61,973 nt of DNA from the NCBI GenBank assembly GCA_029565675.1, contig JAKQNP010000033.1, positions 1 to 61,973 of the forward strand, in the 5' to 3' direction. Within the stretch, counting starts at the first letter, position 1. The number at the start of each line of letters is the position of its first letter. Below, in pieces: positions 45,158-55,287 of this stretch. Source of the stretch: a bacterium (lineage in GTDB: Bacteria; Zhuqueibacterota; Zhuqueibacteria; Residuimicrobiales; Oceaniaggregativiventaceae). The notes beneath the pieces were generated by a model. The model searched no databases. It saw only the letters and a program-made list of their open reading frames with translations, and was not told the DNA's origin. The position numbers and the translations under genes were made by a program.

Positions 45158-45904
45158 CTATTTCCAGAACTGCCACCATTTTTTGGCCTGCGCGGCTTTT
45201 TGCCTTTCCAGCTCCTCCTGAGCCGCTGCATCCGCCCTTACCTTATCCGTATGGCGCCTGTCGATCTCGGCCTCGATCTGGGTCGAGAGGGCATCGCCCC
45301 GCAGTCCTTCGTCGAGTTTCTGCTGGACGAAATCGGCCATGGGCGCAGTTTCAATGCCCTGCCTGGCGCCACGGGCCATGGCGCGGGTGGCGGCTTGAAT
45401 CTCACTGCCGTGGAGACCCCGGTCCAGGCCTTTTTCGACGACCCTGTTGACTTCTTCGACAGGAATGCCCGCTTTCGCTCCTTCTTCCAGGGCAACGCAG
45501 GCGCTGTCCATCTTCGCTTTGCTCAGTTTTTTGCCTTTTTTGCTCCTGGCGCGCATCTTCTCCTTGGCTTGCTTTACATCTTCCTGCCATTTGCTTTTGC
45601 TCGCCTCGTCCCAGTTTTCCCAGCCAGGCGGGACGTCGCTCTCCCAGCCCTCTTTTTTCCCTTTTCCCCATCCAGCAGGCGGTTCTTCATCGGGTTTGCC
45701 TTTTTCGAGCTGGCCCCGACCAGGTTGCCCAGGCTTGCCCTTTTGGCCCTGGACTTCGCTCACCTGGCCTTTTTGCTCACTTTGCTGCTCCTCGGTCGGT
45801 TTGCCCTTTTTGCCCTTTCCCTGCCCCTGCGCGAGCAGGGGGGAGGTGGAAACGAGCAGACCGGCGATAACCGCCAGTCCCAACACCATTTTGATTTTGT
45901 GCAT
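45158..45904 (-). CDS. secreted Lys/Glu/Gly-rich low-complexity protein
   Basis: A 248-residue protein with a signal peptide (MHKIKMVLGLAVIAGLLVST, cleaved after LLAQ). Residues 26-90 are low complexity, built from G, K, Q, E and P (GQGKGKKGKPTEEQQSEQKG). A Trp-containing stretch follows (PPAGWGKGKKEGWESDVPPGWENW), then a helical, charged domain to the C-terminus ending KKWWQFWK. No family is recognised. The composition suggests an unstructured linker plus a helical domain in the envelope. It is monocistronic, with a strong terminator behind it. Confidence 0.75.
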   Translation of the reverse strand: MHKIKMVLGLAVIAGLLVSTSPLLAQGQGKGKKGKPTEEQQSEQKGQVSEVQGQKGKPGQPGRGQLEKGKPDEEPPAGWGKGKKEGWESDVPPGWENWDEASKSKWQEDVKQAKEKMRARSKKGKKLSKAKMDSACVALEEGAKAGIPVEEVNRVVEKGLDRGLHGSEIQAATRAMARGARQGIETAPMADFVQQKLDEGLRGDALSTQIEAEIDRRHTDKVRADAAAQEELERQKAAQAKKWWQFWK

Positions 45905-46215
45905 CTATTTTTCTCCCCTTTTGTGAACCGATTGTTCGGTTGCAGTGATTTGAAAAGCTTGCTGATCTTGTCCGAAATCGCAAGTCCGCTTCGTCCACGA
46001 CTGGGGGCAAGGCGTAACCTCCAGCCTGGCTAAAAAGGTGATCCCCACACCGGCTTTGCTTTTGATTTTTTCAATCCTGGGCCCAAACCGGGCTTTCTCA
46101 AATGACAAGATAGCATCCTGGCTTCAATATAGGTTTTCGCGAACTTGCGATCAAGTTTTTTGTCAAAAGTACAACCGAAGAGGACAAGGCACAATGCAGA
46201 GATCGGCTGATTCCC
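45905..46215. other. intergenic region, nothing recognised
   Basis: About 310 bases between the RR-phosphatase gene and the secreted-protein gene, both on the minus strand. It presumably holds the promoter of the latter. I see no hairpin with a T-tract, repeat or gene. Confidence 0.4.
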
Positions 46216-47382
46216 CTATCTGCCGAAATAGCGCAACGCCAGACAAGTCATGTCGTCCGATTGTTCCTGCGCGCCGGCAAAGGCCTGCACCTCTTCGATC
46301 ACATGGTCCACCAGTTCATTGAGCGGCTTGCCAGCGTGTGTTTGCAGGGCTGCCTCGGTCCTTTCTTCCCCGAACATGTCATCCCCGGTGTTCATCGCCT
46401 CGGTGATGCCGTCGGTTACCAGGAACAGAGTCTCCCCGGGTTGGAGCATGACGACGCTGGACTCGTATTCGAGATTTTTCAGGGATCCGAGGAAAAGCCC
46501 GCCGCAATTGTCGAGCAGACGCACCTGCCCATCTTTGCCGATGATATAGGGCGGATTATGGCCACCGCTGCAATACTCGAACGAACCGTTGCGCGTGTCA
46601 AAGATGCCGTAAAAAACCGTGACAAACATCGAAGGCAGGCTTTCGTCGACGAGGATGGTGTTGACGCTCTCGAGGCAAGAGTCGGGGGGGATGCCTTTGA
46701 GGGCCGTGGCCTTGAGCAGGGTCTTGCTCACCGCCATGAACATCGCCGCAGGAATACCCTTGCCTGAGACGTCCCCGATAATCACGCCGACGCGCGCTTT
46801 GTCGATCTGGAAAAAGTCGTACAGGTCACCGCCGACCTCCCGGGCCGGGATCATCTTCGCATAGATATCGAACTCTTTGCGGTCGGGGAAAGGGGGAAAA
46901 ACCTTGGGCAGGATCGAAGTCTGTATCTCGGTGGCAATGCCGAGCTCATGCTTGATGAACATCAGCTGATCGCGCGACTGTATCGCCTCTTTGAGTACCC
47001 GCAGGTCATGCAGCGACTTGTTGATGGTGATCTCGAGGTCGTTGAGGTCGATGGGTTTGATGATAAAATCGAAAGCGCCGCGATTCATCGCCGTGCGGAT
47101 GTTTTCGATATCTCCGTAAGCGGAGACGATGACCGAGCGAAGAAGAGGATTGTCCTGTTCCTTGATGCGATTCAACAGGGTGAGGCCGTCCATTTCCGGC
47201 ATGTTGATATCGGTCAGGACCAGATCGATCGCATCGTCTTCTGCCAGGCGCTCGAGAGCCTGGACGCCGTTGCCGGCGAACTGAAAGGCAAAAATTCCAT
47301 CGCGTATCTGCTTGCGAAATTTTTGCAGGATGAGTTGCTCCAGATCCGGTTCATCATCCACGACCAGGATTCTTGCGGGCAT
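46216..47382 (-). CDS. response regulator fused to PP2C (RsbU/SpoIIE-type) serine phosphatase
   Basis: A 388-residue two-domain signalling protein. The receiver domain (1-125) has the acidic pocket DDE, the phosphoacceptor Asp in LVLTDINMPEMDG, and the Thr/Ser-Lys pair in SAYGD ... IKPID. A short coiled linker leads to a PP2C/SpoIIE phosphatase (about 165-385) with metal ligands in REVGGDLYDFF, IGDVSGKGIPAAMFM and the C-terminal EQSDDMTCLAL. Such proteins dephosphorylate anti-sigma antagonists in partner-switching cascades. It lies 22 bases downstream of the kinase and has a CAGGAGAAAAA site, so it is the third gene of the operon. No anti-sigma or antagonist gene is in the window. Confidence 0.92.
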   Translation of the reverse strand: MPARILVVDDEPDLEQLILQKFRKQIRDGIFAFQFAGNGVQALERLAEDDAIDLVLTDINMPEMDGLTLLNRIKEQDNPLLRSVIVSAYGDIENIRTAMNRGAFDFIIKPIDLNDLEITINKSLHDLRVLKEAIQSRDQLMFIKHELGIATEIQTSILPKVFPPFPDRKEFDIYAKMIPAREVGGDLYDFFQIDKARVGVIIGDVSGKGIPAAMFMAVSKTLLKATALKGIPPDSCLESVNTILVDESLPSMFVTVFYGIFDTRNGSFEYCSGGHNPPYIIGKDGQVRLLDNCGGLFLGSLKNLEYESSVVMLQPGETLFLVTDGITEAMNTGDDMFGEERTEAALQTHAGKPLNELVDHVIEEVQAFAGAQEQSDDMTCLALRYFGR

Positions 47383-47404
47383 ATTTTTCTCCTGAGAACG
47401 GGCT

Positions 47405-50400
47405 TTATTTGGGCAATTGGATTATAAATTCTGCAAACTGGCCTTCCTCGGATTCAAAATACAATTGACCGCCATGCTGATGCACGATGACATCATAACT
47501 GATCGACAGGCCCAGGCCTGTGCCTTTGCCGGGCGGTTTGGTGGTGAAAAAGGGGGTGAAGAGCTTTTCCCTGATGGCAACCGGAATCCCGTTGCCGTTG
47601 TCGCGGATGCGCACCTCGATCAGGTTCTGCAGGCTTCGGGTTTTGACCGACAGCGTGGGTGAAAACTCGCCGTTTTGTTCCTGTTTTTTGCGATGCGCCT
47701 CGTAGCAGCCGTTGCTGATGATGTTGAGAAAGACGCGGCTGACGTCCTGCGGGACGATACTCAATTTGCCGACCGCGGGATCAAAATCGGTTTCGATCTT
47801 GATGTTGAAGCTGCTGTCCTGGGCGCGCATGCCGTGGTAGGCCAGATTGATGTCTTCGGCCAGCACGGCATTGATGTCGGTTGGCTGGCGCTCGTCCGAT
47901 TTGCCGCGGGAATGCTGCAGCATGCTCTTGACGATGCTGTCCGCCCGTTTGCCGTGTTCGATGATTTTGGCGGCATTCTGCTGCAGGGTATCCAGTATCT
48001 CCATGGTCTCTGAATTTTTCGCCTTTTCCCCCTGGCCCAAGTCTGTGATCAGAACCTCCCGCAATTCGGCGACCAGGTCTGTGATGAGTTCGGCAAAATT
48101 GTTGACAAAGTTGAGGGGATTCTTGATCTCATGGGCGATGCCGGCGGTGAGGGCGCCGAGAGCGGCCAGTTTGGATTGCGTGACCAGTTTTTCCTGCGTA
48201 TTCTTGAGATCGGCAAGCAGCTCATTTACCCGGTGGTAGGCATCGGCGTTTTCGAGGGCGATGGCGCTGTAGATGGCCAGGTTGCGCAGCATATTGAGAT
48301 GGTAATCGGTATAGCTGTTTTTCTTGAAACTCTGGGCGGTGATGACGCCGATGCGCTTATCCTTGTAGGTCAGCGGCAGGTAAAGGATGGACTCGGGATT
48401 TTCGCCGGCGACAGGAGCCTGCAGCTGTTGGATATAGGCGCTGAAATCCCTGGCATAATCGTTGATGATCACATCTTGCTGGTTTTTGTAACACCAGACC
48501 GCCAGACGGTTCTCGTCTGAGAGCGACAGCGAATAGGGCGGCAGGAGCTCATTTTTCTCCGTCGTGCCGGGGAAATCGAGGGTCTGCTTTTCTGCATTGA
48601 AGAGGCCGATGCCGAAGACAGAAGCATCCATCAGCTGATTGACGTTTTGATAGATGGTATGGATGATATTGCCGATCGAAAGGGTCGCGGTGATTTCGCG
48701 GCCGATCAGGCTGAGCTGCTCGACGTTGTTTTTCTGCTCCTGAATCTCGGCTGTGCGCTCCTGGACGATCTTTTCCAGCGCCCGGCTGCGCTCCACCAGC
48801 TGCCGGGTGCGGGCACGGATCAGTCCAAAAATCAATCCGCCGGCGCAAAGCAGATAGAACGCCCATGCCCACCAGGTATTGTACCAGGCAGGGGTGATGG
48901 TAAACGCATAGAGATCCTCGCTGCTCTCCTGCTGAAAAATATTGCGCGCCTGGACGCGGAAGCGGTATTTGTCGGCGGGAAGATTGGTATAGTCGCGCCG
49001 GGTGTCGCGGCTCCAGGCCGACCAACCGGCATCGAATCCCTCAAGCCGGGTGCGGAACGAGTTGGCGCGCGGATTGAGATAGGACGAGGCGGAAAAATCG
49101 AAACGCAGGGCATTGCCGCGAAACGGAAAGCGCTGTGCCGCCGGATCGTGCAGACGATGGCCGGGCAGCGCCGCGCCGTAATAGACGACCGAATCGCCGG
49201 CCATGACGACGCGGCGGATGATTGCCGGAAAGTCGCTCAGCTGGGATTGATCTTGATTCGGCGCGAAACGGATCACATTGTTCGCCGTACCGTACCAGAC
49301 GACGCCGTTGCTCTCCGGATAGATCGTATTGATCACTTCATCGGAGAAGCGAGCCAATTGGGCTTTTTCCAGTTTGTATTGGCTGTCCGGCAGTTTTTTA
49401 TAGACGGCCGATTCTTTTCCCAGATTGATCCACAGATTGCCATGGCCATCCGCAACGATGATGCTTTCATCCGGATTTCGCCCCAGGCCCATCTCATTAA
49501 AAAATGGATCGGGTAAGAAGCGGTTTTGCGCCGGGTCGAACTGGTAAACTCCTTTTTTTGTGCAAAATACGGGACGGCCGCCAGGCTTGAAGAATACCGC
49601 CCCGCCCGGCGGCAATCCATGTTGCGTTCCAAATTTTTCAATAACTGGATCCAGCAACCGCTCCGCGTTAAACGTCAGCCGGATCACACCGCTATCCATG
49701 GTTCCCAGCCAGACCACGCCGGGTTCAGCCTCGACAGCCATCCGGATATATTCGTGTATGCCTGCAATACGGCCGATGCGAACGAGTCGATGGGGACTGG
49801 AGGCATCATAGCGCAGCAGATCGACTCCCAGGTTTGTGCCCGCCACTACTGCCTGATGGGCCATGCTCAAATCGCACATACACAATATCGGCCTTGACAA
49901 ATCCTCGACCGGCAAGGCCATGGAAGCTGTTTTGCCGTGAATGCGATAGACGCCCTGGTTGACAGTGACAAATAATTCATTGTTGATCTCGTGAAAAAAG
50001 AAAGATTGGGAGAGACCGACAATTCCGGGCACCAGTTTAAACGCACCATCGCTGTCATCGAGATAATAGACTCCATCGTTGGCCGCAATATAGAGGATGC
50101 CCTGATATCTGCGAAAATCGGAAGGGCCGGTGCCTCCGGGGATGGAGTACTCTGAAAATGGCGAGTCGTATTCGAGCACCGCCACACCCCCATCCATGCC
50201 CACCCAGAGATTTCTCTGCTGGTCCAGGAACAGACAACTCACGGTATTGGACAAGAAACTGCTGGATTGGGTAAAATGCTGCACGAGCCTGCCGTGTCTG
50301 TCGATGATGACCAGTCCGTTGGCCATGGTGCCCAGGGCGAAACAGCTGTCCGGGGTGACCACGCCGGCATAGAGAGTGCCATCTGCAATCAAACGATCGG

Positions 50401-51145
50401 CGTCGCTTGGCCATGGACGGAAAATGCTGCCGTCCCAGTCGAAGAGACCGCGGCTAAAGGTGCCGACCAGGTAGTGTCCTTTTTTGCCCGGGAAAGGCAG
50501 CATGACATGGATGCGGTCATTGGCGAATTGCTCACCTCCCTGCAGAACGACCAGCGAATCGTTCACCATTTTCATCAGGCCGATTCCATACTGCTGCACA
50601 TAGAGCGTCTGATCGACCCAAAAGGTATAGCCGAACGTATCCTGCGGCCGCCAGACATCGACCGTCCAGATCCCGGCGGCGGGGCTTGATTCGGGCGGAT
50701 GAAAGCGAAAGAGTCTTTCGTTTGTCTGAAAATAGACTCCTGCCGGCGTGGCATACACCGACCAGACATAATTGAAAAGCCGGTCCTCGGGTGGGATAAA
50801 TTCCAAAAGCGAGCGGTATTGCATCTCGCCGCGCTCGTCTGCCTCGAGGTAGCCCAGCATGCCGGAGGAGCCGGCATAAATTCTGCCATTTTCGTCTTTG
50901 CAGAGAGACCTGCCAAAGGAGTGGTTGGCATTGGTGATCAGCCGCCAGTTCGTCCCGTCGAACTCCTGGATGCCGTATCCGTCGCCGATGTACATGACAC
51001 CCCGGTCATCCTGTTCGATCGACCAGAATTGTGTGTGGCCGCCGAACTCCTTGCTTGGGTAAGCGGTCATGAAAGGCATGCCGGTTTCAGCGGCGCAGGC
51101 GGCCGAACACAGCAGCAAGAGGATCAGAAGGCGGCTTCTAGTCAT
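47405..51145 (-). CDS. propeller-type sensor histidine kinase (Reg_prop, Y_Y_Y, GAF, HisKA, HATPase)
   Basis: A large sensor of about 1246 residues. Order: signal peptide ([18 protein letters not shown]); a periplasmic region of about 700 residues with Reg_prop propeller repeats ([36 protein letters not shown]); a Y_Y_Y domain ([16 protein letters not shown]); one transmembrane helix ([19 protein letters not shown]); a coiled linker; a GAF domain; HisKA with the phospho-His in [12 protein letters not shown]; and a HATPase with DNGNGIP and [11 protein letters not shown]. It has no fused receiver or AraC domain, unlike hybrid HTCS regulators. The ATG at 51145 overlaps the upstream regulator's stop by eight bases, behind AAGGAGGCGG. 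The ligand is unknown. Confidence 0.9.
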   Translation of the reverse strand: MTRSRLLILLLLCSAACAAETGMPFMTAYPSKEFGGHTQFWSIEQDDRGVMYIGDGYGIQEFDGTNWRLITNANHSFGRSLCKDENGRIYAGSSGMLGYLEADERGEMQYRSLLEFIPPEDRLFNYVWSVYATPAGVYFQTNERLFRFHPPESSPAAGIWTVDVWRPQDTFGYTFWVDQTLYVQQYGIGLMKMVNDSLVVLQGGEQFANDRIHVMLPFPGKKGHYLVGTFSRGLFDWDGSIFRPWPSDADRLIADGTLYAGVVTPDSCFALGTMANGLVIIDRHGRLVQHFTQSSSFLSNTVSCLFLDQQRNLWVGMDGGVAVLEYDSPFSEYSIPGGTGPSDFRRYQGILYIAANDGVYYLDDSDGAFKLVPGIVGLSQSFFFHEINNELFVTVNQGVYRIHGKTASMALPVEDLSRPILCMCDLSMAHQAVVAGTNLGVDLLRYDASSPHRLVRIGRIAGIHEYIRMAVEAEPGVVWLGTMDSGVIRLTFNAERLLDPVIEKFGTQHGLPPGGAVFFKPGGRPVFCTKKGVYQFDPAQNRFLPDPFFNEMGLGRNPDESIIVADGHGNLWINLGKESAVYKKLPDSQYKLEKAQLARFSDEVINTIYPESNGVVWYGTANNVIRFAPNQDQSQLSDFPAIIRRVVMAGDSVVYYGAALPGHRLHDPAAQRFPFRGNALRFDFSASSYLNPRANSFRTRLEGFDAGWSAWSRDTRRDYTNLPADKYRFRVQARNIFQQESSEDLYAFTITPAWYNTWWAWAFYLLCAGGLIFGLIRARTRQLVERSRALEKIVQERTAEIQEQKNNVEQLSLIGREITATLSIGNIIHTIYQNVNQLMDASVFGIGLFNAEKQTLDFPGTTEKNELLPPYSLSLSDENRLAVWCYKNQQDVIINDYARDFSAYIQQLQAPVAGENPESILYLPLTYKDKRIGVITAQSFKKNSYTDYHLNMLRNLAIYSAIALENADAYHRVNELLADLKNTQEKLVTQSKLAALGALTAGIAHEIKNPLNFVNNFAELITDLVAELREVLITDLGQGEKAKNSETMEILDTLQQNAAKIIEHGKRADSIVKSMLQHSRGKSDERQPTDINAVLAEDINLAYHGMRAQDSSFNIKIETDFDPAVGKLSIVPQDVSRVFLNIISNGCYEAHRKKQEQNGEFSPTLSVKTRSLQNLIEVRIRDNGNGIPVAIREKLFTPFFTTKPPGKGTGLGLSISYDVIVHQHGGQLYFESEEGQFAEFIIQLPK

Positions 51146-51518
51146 CGACCGCCTCCTTGAAGAGCTCATTTTTGATTTGCACAAAATCTATAGGCTTGGT
51201 ATAGTAGTTGTCCGCTCCGGATGCCATGGCATCCTCGTAGTACTGGTTGCTGTAAGCGGTGATCATGGCGACCTTGATACCGGGGAAATCCTGCTTGACC
51301 GCCTTGAGCAACTGCAGGCCGTTCATACCGGGCATATTGATATCAGAGAGGATCAGCACGACCGCCGGGGGTTGACGCATGGCTTGCAGCTGCTGCAAGG
51401 CTTGCTCACCGGAAAGGGCAAAAGAGAAATCGACTTGCTGTTGGCGGATCTCTTTGCGGAAATGCTGACGGAAGAGCAACTCCACATCCTGCTCGTCATC
51501 GACGACCATCACCTTCAT
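51138..51518 (-). CDS. single-domain response regulator
   Basis: A 126-residue CheY-like receiver with no output domain. DDE near the N-terminus, Asp in LILSDINMPGMNG (phosphoacceptor), Thr in MITAYS and Lys in YTKPID are present. Its 3' end overlaps the kinase gene by eight bases (GATGACTAG), so expression is coupled. It is the first gene of the three-gene operon; it could pass phosphate to, or compete with, the receiver-phosphatase at the operon's end. The start follows GAGGAGTGGAAC. Confidence 0.9.
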   Translation of the reverse strand: MKVMVVDDEQDVELLFRQHFRKEIRQQQVDFSFALSGEQALQQLQAMRQPPAVVLILSDINMPGMNGLQLLKAVKQDFPGIKVAMITAYSNQYYEDAMASGADNYYTKPIDFVQIKNELFKEAVDD

Positions 51519-51981
51519 GTTCCACTCCTCAGACTACTCCAGAATACCCCCTACACAAGAGCGCATAACCTCGATTCGGTGCGCAGCACCGGATCTTACA
51601 GAAATTCAATCTAATCTCACTACAAAAAGGGTGAAAAATGCCCTTTTCGCAACCGCATAAAGAATGAGCGATTGATATGTATAAATTGAAATTATCTAAA
51701 CCTCGGATAATAAACAAGGAGAATCGAAAGAATTGTTGTCCGTGCAGGAATGATGGCGATCGCGGTACCATTTCATCGGAAGGCGCACGGTTTCTACTGG
51801 TGTGTTGGACTGCTGCCGCTTTCTGTCCGTGGTGAGCGTGCACGGGGATGTTGGCCGCCTGGTGGTTCGACAGATAGGCCTGGTCGATTCGGACTGTTTA
51901 GCTTTTTTCCTTGACTCCTATAAAACAAAATATTATCTATCAGTGTGATCCGTAGAATCCCGTCCCCAGACGGGACACCAA
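51519..51981. other. intergenic region with decayed MITE copy
   Basis: About 460 bases between the divergent signalling operon and a small plus-strand open frame. It contains the decayed fourth MITE copy (51569-51708) and a short hairpin with the GGTGTCC core at 51959-51979. I see no other gene. The operon promoter should lie near the right-hand part of the element. Confidence 0.5.
51569..51708 (-). repeat. MITE-like element, copy 4, decayed
   Basis: It matches the element in the same orientation as copy 3: GATTCGGTGCGCAGCACCGG at the left palindrome, then GTGAAAAATGCCCTTTTCGC in the middle, then GAATGAGCGATTGA. The right terminal palindrome is no longer recognisable. The end coordinate is estimated from the 140-bp length of the intact copies. 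It is the oldest or most damaged of the four. Confidence 0.7.
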
Positions 51982-52233
51982 ATGGAAAATCACAAAGCAA
52001 GAGGCCGGATACTCAGTGGCAAAGGCGGGATAAGCAAAGAGATCATTTTAAAATGGAGTACTGAAGATATCTATGAACTGGAGCGATGGGATAACAGGAT
52101 CAAAGTGAAGAAGACCATGCCGATGTTTGCAGAACACAAAAAGAAGTATCCGATAGAGAAGCAGACAGGCATGAATATTTCCGATAGCATGAAGATCATG
52201 TCATTGACGTATATAGAGATAGCAAGAGGTTAA
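51982..52233 (+). CDS. small hypothetical protein, doubtful
   Basis: An 83-residue open frame with no recognised family. It is lysine-rich and soluble, without a signal peptide or membrane segment. Its ATG lies right after the small GGTGTCC-type hairpin and has no clear ribosome binding site. The open frame ends 11 bases before the flavin reductase start, which would fit a two-gene operon, or it may simply be upstream non-coding sequence. I give it low confidence. Confidence 0.35.
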   Translation: MENHKARGRILSGKGGISKEIILKWSTEDIYELERWDNRIKVKKTMPMFAEHKKKYPIEKQTGMNISDSMKIMSLTYIEIARG

Positions 52234-52244
52234 TCCAGGTAAAC

Positions 52245-52793
52245 ATGAAAAAGTTGCAACTCGGCAAAGTGTTCACACTTTTGGAATCTGGCCCGGCAGT
52301 CTTCGTCACGACCAACGATGGCGAAAAAGACAATGTCATGACCATCTCCTGGACCATGGTGCTGGACTTTGCCCCGCTATTTGCCATAACCACCGGACCA
52401 TGGAACCATTCCTATGCCGCACTTCGAAAAACCAAAGAGTGCGTAATCTCGATTCCCACGGTGGACCTGATCGATAAAATCGTCGGTGTGGGAACCTGTT
52501 CCGGCGCGGACACGGACAAATTTGAAAAGTTTGGGCTAACCCCTGTAAAGGGCAAGCAGGTTCGTGCGCCGCTTATTCGGGAGTGCCTGGCAAATATCGA
52601 ATGCAGAGTTGTCGATATCATCAGAAAGCACAACATCATCGTGCTGGAAGGTGTGGCCGCATACGTTGATGACTCCCGAAAAGAGAAGAGAACCCTTCAC
52701 GCCGTCGGGGACGGCACCTTTATCGTGGATGGGCGGAAGATTGACAGAAGGAAAATGATGCGGTCCAAGATTCCAGCCGGGGTTTGGTTTTGA
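52245..52793 (+). CDS. flavin reductase-like, FMN-binding split-barrel protein
   Basis: A 182-residue flavin reductase-like protein. The FMN-binding split-barrel segments are visible: AVFVTTNDGEKDNVMTISWTMVLDFAPLFAI in the first half and TKECVISIPTVDLIDKI and GTCSGADTDKFEKFGLTPVKG in the second. Proteins of this type bind FMN and act as reductases or small flavin oxidoreductases, common in anaerobes. The ribosome binding site is modest (CAGG, nine bases before the ATG). A partner is not evident. Confidence 0.85.
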   Translation: MKKLQLGKVFTLLESGPAVFVTTNDGEKDNVMTISWTMVLDFAPLFAITTGPWNHSYAALRKTKECVISIPTVDLIDKIVGVGTCSGADTDKFEKFGLTPVKGKQVRAPLIRECLANIECRVVDIIRKHNIIVLEGVAAYVDDSRKEKRTLHAVGDGTFIVDGRKIDRRKMMRSKIPAGVWF

Positions 52794-52893
52794 ACAGGGC
52801 AAGGCAGCATTGTGTTTTATCCATTCTTCCAAAGTGAGGGATCCTGTTCTTTCCCTGTCGTTCACTTGTGCGGCGGCTGATCGCCGCAGCCGG

Positions 52894-53601
52894 CTATTTG
52901 GCCATCGCCTGGGCTTTCAATTCTTTCGGCATTTTTTCGATCGCATACCGCAGGGCGGTTCTCGGCATGGTCGCCTTATGAGCGAAGACATAGTCAAAGA
53001 CCTTTTGCTGATGCGCCTGACTGGCGGCTTTCAGCATCCAGCCGTACCCTTTTTGCACAAGGTCCTCTGTATCCAGAAGAAGGCTGTCAGCGATTTCAAA
53101 AATATCCCTAAGAAACTTGCCTTCCCGGGCAGGGATAATCAGGGAGACTGCCGCCGCTCGCCGCAGCCAGGGATCGGGTGATTGCGACCAGGTTTTCAGC
53201 CGGGACACACAGCTCGGGTACATCACCACAAAGGAGCCGATGGTATGATTGCACAGCGTATCGCAGGAAGCCCAGTTATCGACATACTCGTGCAGCCATC
53301 TTTCGAAAATATCCAGGTCCGCCGACTCAAACCGGTTTCGCAAGGCGTATGACCAATCGCAGGCGATAAACGACTCTTCCAGAAATCCGGATCGCCACAG
53401 TTCGTCGCAGAGCGCGAACACCTGCGTTTTACTCTGCCCTTTGATCTCTTGAAAAAAGGATTTCGCGATCTTGCTGACCTGTGCGGCCTTGATGCCGTGC
53501 AGCTGTACCGGTTCTTTGAAAAATGTGGTGCCGGTCGCCCGGGTTTTCTCATCCGCTTTCTGTTCAAGCGTTTGCCGGATTCTTTTGATGATAGCGGACA
53601 T
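52894..53601 (-). CDS. DNA alkylation repair protein (AlkD-like)
   Basis: A 235-residue all-helical HEAT-like repeat protein of the DNA alkylation repair (AlkC/AlkD) family. Recognisable segments are KEPVQLHGIKAAQVSKIAKSFF near the N-terminus, WDELWRSGFLEE-type (CDELWRSGFLEESFIACDWSY), DNWASCDTLCNHTIGSF, WLRRAAAVSLIIPAREG and VQKGYGWMLKAAS. The family removes alkylated bases by glycosylase action without base flipping. I chose the ATG at 53601 (MSAIIKRIR); an upstream extension to 53790 would run through intergenic sequence. Confidence 0.88.
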   Translation of the reverse strand: MSAIIKRIRQTLEQKADEKTRATGTTFFKEPVQLHGIKAAQVSKIAKSFFQEIKGQSKTQVFALCDELWRSGFLEESFIACDWSYALRNRFESADLDIFERWLHEYVDNWASCDTLCNHTIGSFVVMYPSCVSRLKTWSQSPDPWLRRAAAVSLIIPAREGKFLRDIFEIADSLLLDTEDLVQKGYGWMLKAASQAHQQKVFDYVFAHKATMPRTALRYAIEKMPKELKAQAMAK

Positions 53602-53710
53602 GCTTTGGTCTCTTGAATCAGTGGTTATGCAGTGCGGTCGCGGCTGTCGATGCAAGGGCAGCCGTGGTTCTCTGCTGGTCTGGGTCCTCTGCGCGATATC
53701 GATTTCCGTT

Positions 53711-54352
53711 TTACAATTTAAAGCCCAGCCCGATCCCCATGGCGCTTGGGTGGATGAACAATTCGATCTGATCTTTCTGCCGTCCTTCAAAATCGGTTTG
53801 CATGCGCATGAATTTGATATCCAGGTTGAGCAGCATGTGGTAAGTCAGCGGCCAGTCCACACCCAGTTGGAGAATCGGTCCTGCGCTGGGGGAGAGCTTT
53901 TTGCTGTTCAACTCGCCGCTTTTTTCCCAAAACAGGGTGTAATTCAAACCTGCACCGACATAGGGATGCCACTTGCGCAGCGGGGGGTGATACTGCAACA
54001 ACAGATGAACGGGCAGCAGTTCGACGGATCCCAGACTCTCCTCTTGCTCCGGACCCATCCAGTCCACTTCGCGCGATTCATGAGCCAGATTCAGCTCCAT
54101 GGCCAGCGCAGAGGTGATCGGCCGGCGCAGGCTGACTTCCAGGTGAATGGAGCTGTAGACTTTGTAGCCCTCCGGTTCAGAGGAATGGGAAAGGCCGGTA
54201 ATGGATAATCGCGTGAAAAAGCTCGAAGAGAGGGCAGGTTCGGTGTTTTGGGCCGCTAAATCGGGCGCCCCTGCCAAAAGCAAGATGAGTGCCAGCAGGC
54301 TGAAGGTCCAGGCTGTTGAGGATGCAGAAGAAAACGGCAAACGGGTTTTCAC
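53711..54352 (-). CDS. outer-membrane beta-barrel protein, OmpW-like
   Basis: A 213-residue exported protein with a signal peptide ending at LAAQ. The mature part has alternating beta strands (YSSIHLEVSLRRPI, LLPVHLLLQYHP, WHPYVGAGLNYTLFW, PILQLGVDWPLTYHMLLNLDIKFMRM) and ends GIGLGFKL with a terminal aromatic pattern typical of outer-membrane insertion. The WHPYVGAGLNYT segment and the spacing match OmpW-family barrels, thought to carry small hydrophobic molecules. It is convergent with no gene and lies 109 bases upstream of the alkylation repair start. Confidence 0.82.
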   Translation of the reverse strand: MKTRLPFSSASSTAWTFSLLALILLLAGAPDLAAQNTEPALSSSFFTRLSITGLSHSSEPEGYKVYSSIHLEVSLRRPITSALAMELNLAHESREVDWMGPEQEESLGSVELLPVHLLLQYHPPLRKWHPYVGAGLNYTLFWEKSGELNSKKLSPSAGPILQLGVDWPLTYHMLLNLDIKFMRMQTDFEGRQKDQIELFIHPSAMGIGLGFKL

Positions 54353-54589
54353 GACGCTCTCCTTATGTCAATGGGTGTCTATAATTTTACAGGATTGGCA
54401 TGCGAAAAAGCAGCCACGGGACCACGATCGCGGCAGCGGCTGTTTTGCCAGAAATCGATCGGCCGACAGGCTCTCTTTTTGCTTCCGACTTGGAACGATA
54501 TTAGACAATCACGATATGAAAATCAAATTAAAATTAGAAAATCGAACAGCCGCTTCAATCAGTCAGTGCGGCGAAAGTTGGAGCAGGTA

Positions 54590-55042
54590 ATGAAAATTGC
54601 ACTAGCGATAGACATATTTCGCAAACCCGAACAAGTATTTCCCTGGGTGGCCGAGCCAGAAAGGGCAATGTGTTGGCAGAAAGGTGTAAAAGGGGGAGAA
54701 ATACTGAAAGAGACACCAGAAAAGGTGGGGACAACGTTCAGGGAAGAGATAGCAGAAAATGGAAATAGCCTGGTGATGCAGGGGGAAATCACTGACTATA
54801 TCCCGGACCAGTTGATATCGTTTCATCTGGAAAGCAAAATACACAAGGTTGACGTCAGTTATTCAATCGTATGGAATAATAACAGATCGACATTCGCAGT
54901 GAAGACAACAATTCACTGGAAATTTCCGATAAATGTTGTTAGTCTGGTAATGGGTCGGAAAATACGGGGAGGCATTGTACATCAGACAGAATCCGAGTTG
55001 GCGGAATTGAAGCGTCTCTGTGAGGCAAGTAGGCCAAATTAG
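54590..55042 (+). CDS. SRPBCC-family (START-like) protein
   Basis: A 150-residue SRPBCC/polyketide cyclase-type ligand-binding protein. The first strand is IALAIDIFRKPEQVFPWVAEPERAMCWQKGV, followed by GTTFREEIAENG and YIPDQLISFHLESKIHKVDVSYSIVW, as in the fold. The function is not predictable; most members bind small hydrophobic ligands. I chose the ATG at 54590 because GGAGCAG precedes it; the upstream extension to 54365 overlaps the divergent OmpW-like gene's start region and lacks a site. Confidence 0.75.
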   Translation: MKIALAIDIFRKPEQVFPWVAEPERAMCWQKGVKGGEILKETPEKVGTTFREEIAENGNSLVMQGEITDYIPDQLISFHLESKIHKVDVSYSIVWNNNRSTFAVKTTIHWKFPINVVSLVMGRKIRGGIVHQTESELAELKRLCEASRPN

Positions 55043-55287
55043 CAAAGCCTATCATAGTGGGTGCGGTGTTCCGATCGCGAGCGTCAACATCAGCCGTCTG
55101 GCCGATCCATTGCGACCTGCAAATCAGCTCGTTCCTGCAAATAGAGCTCGATCGCTTTTTGAATATGGAAAGATATGCAGCAAAGTGCTATCTGTCCCTC
55201 CTGCGCTTGTTCCGTGCCTCTGGGCCATATCAGTTGTATCTTCAACCACAGCGGTAGCTGCGCCAGATCGGACCCGACCCGTTCTTT

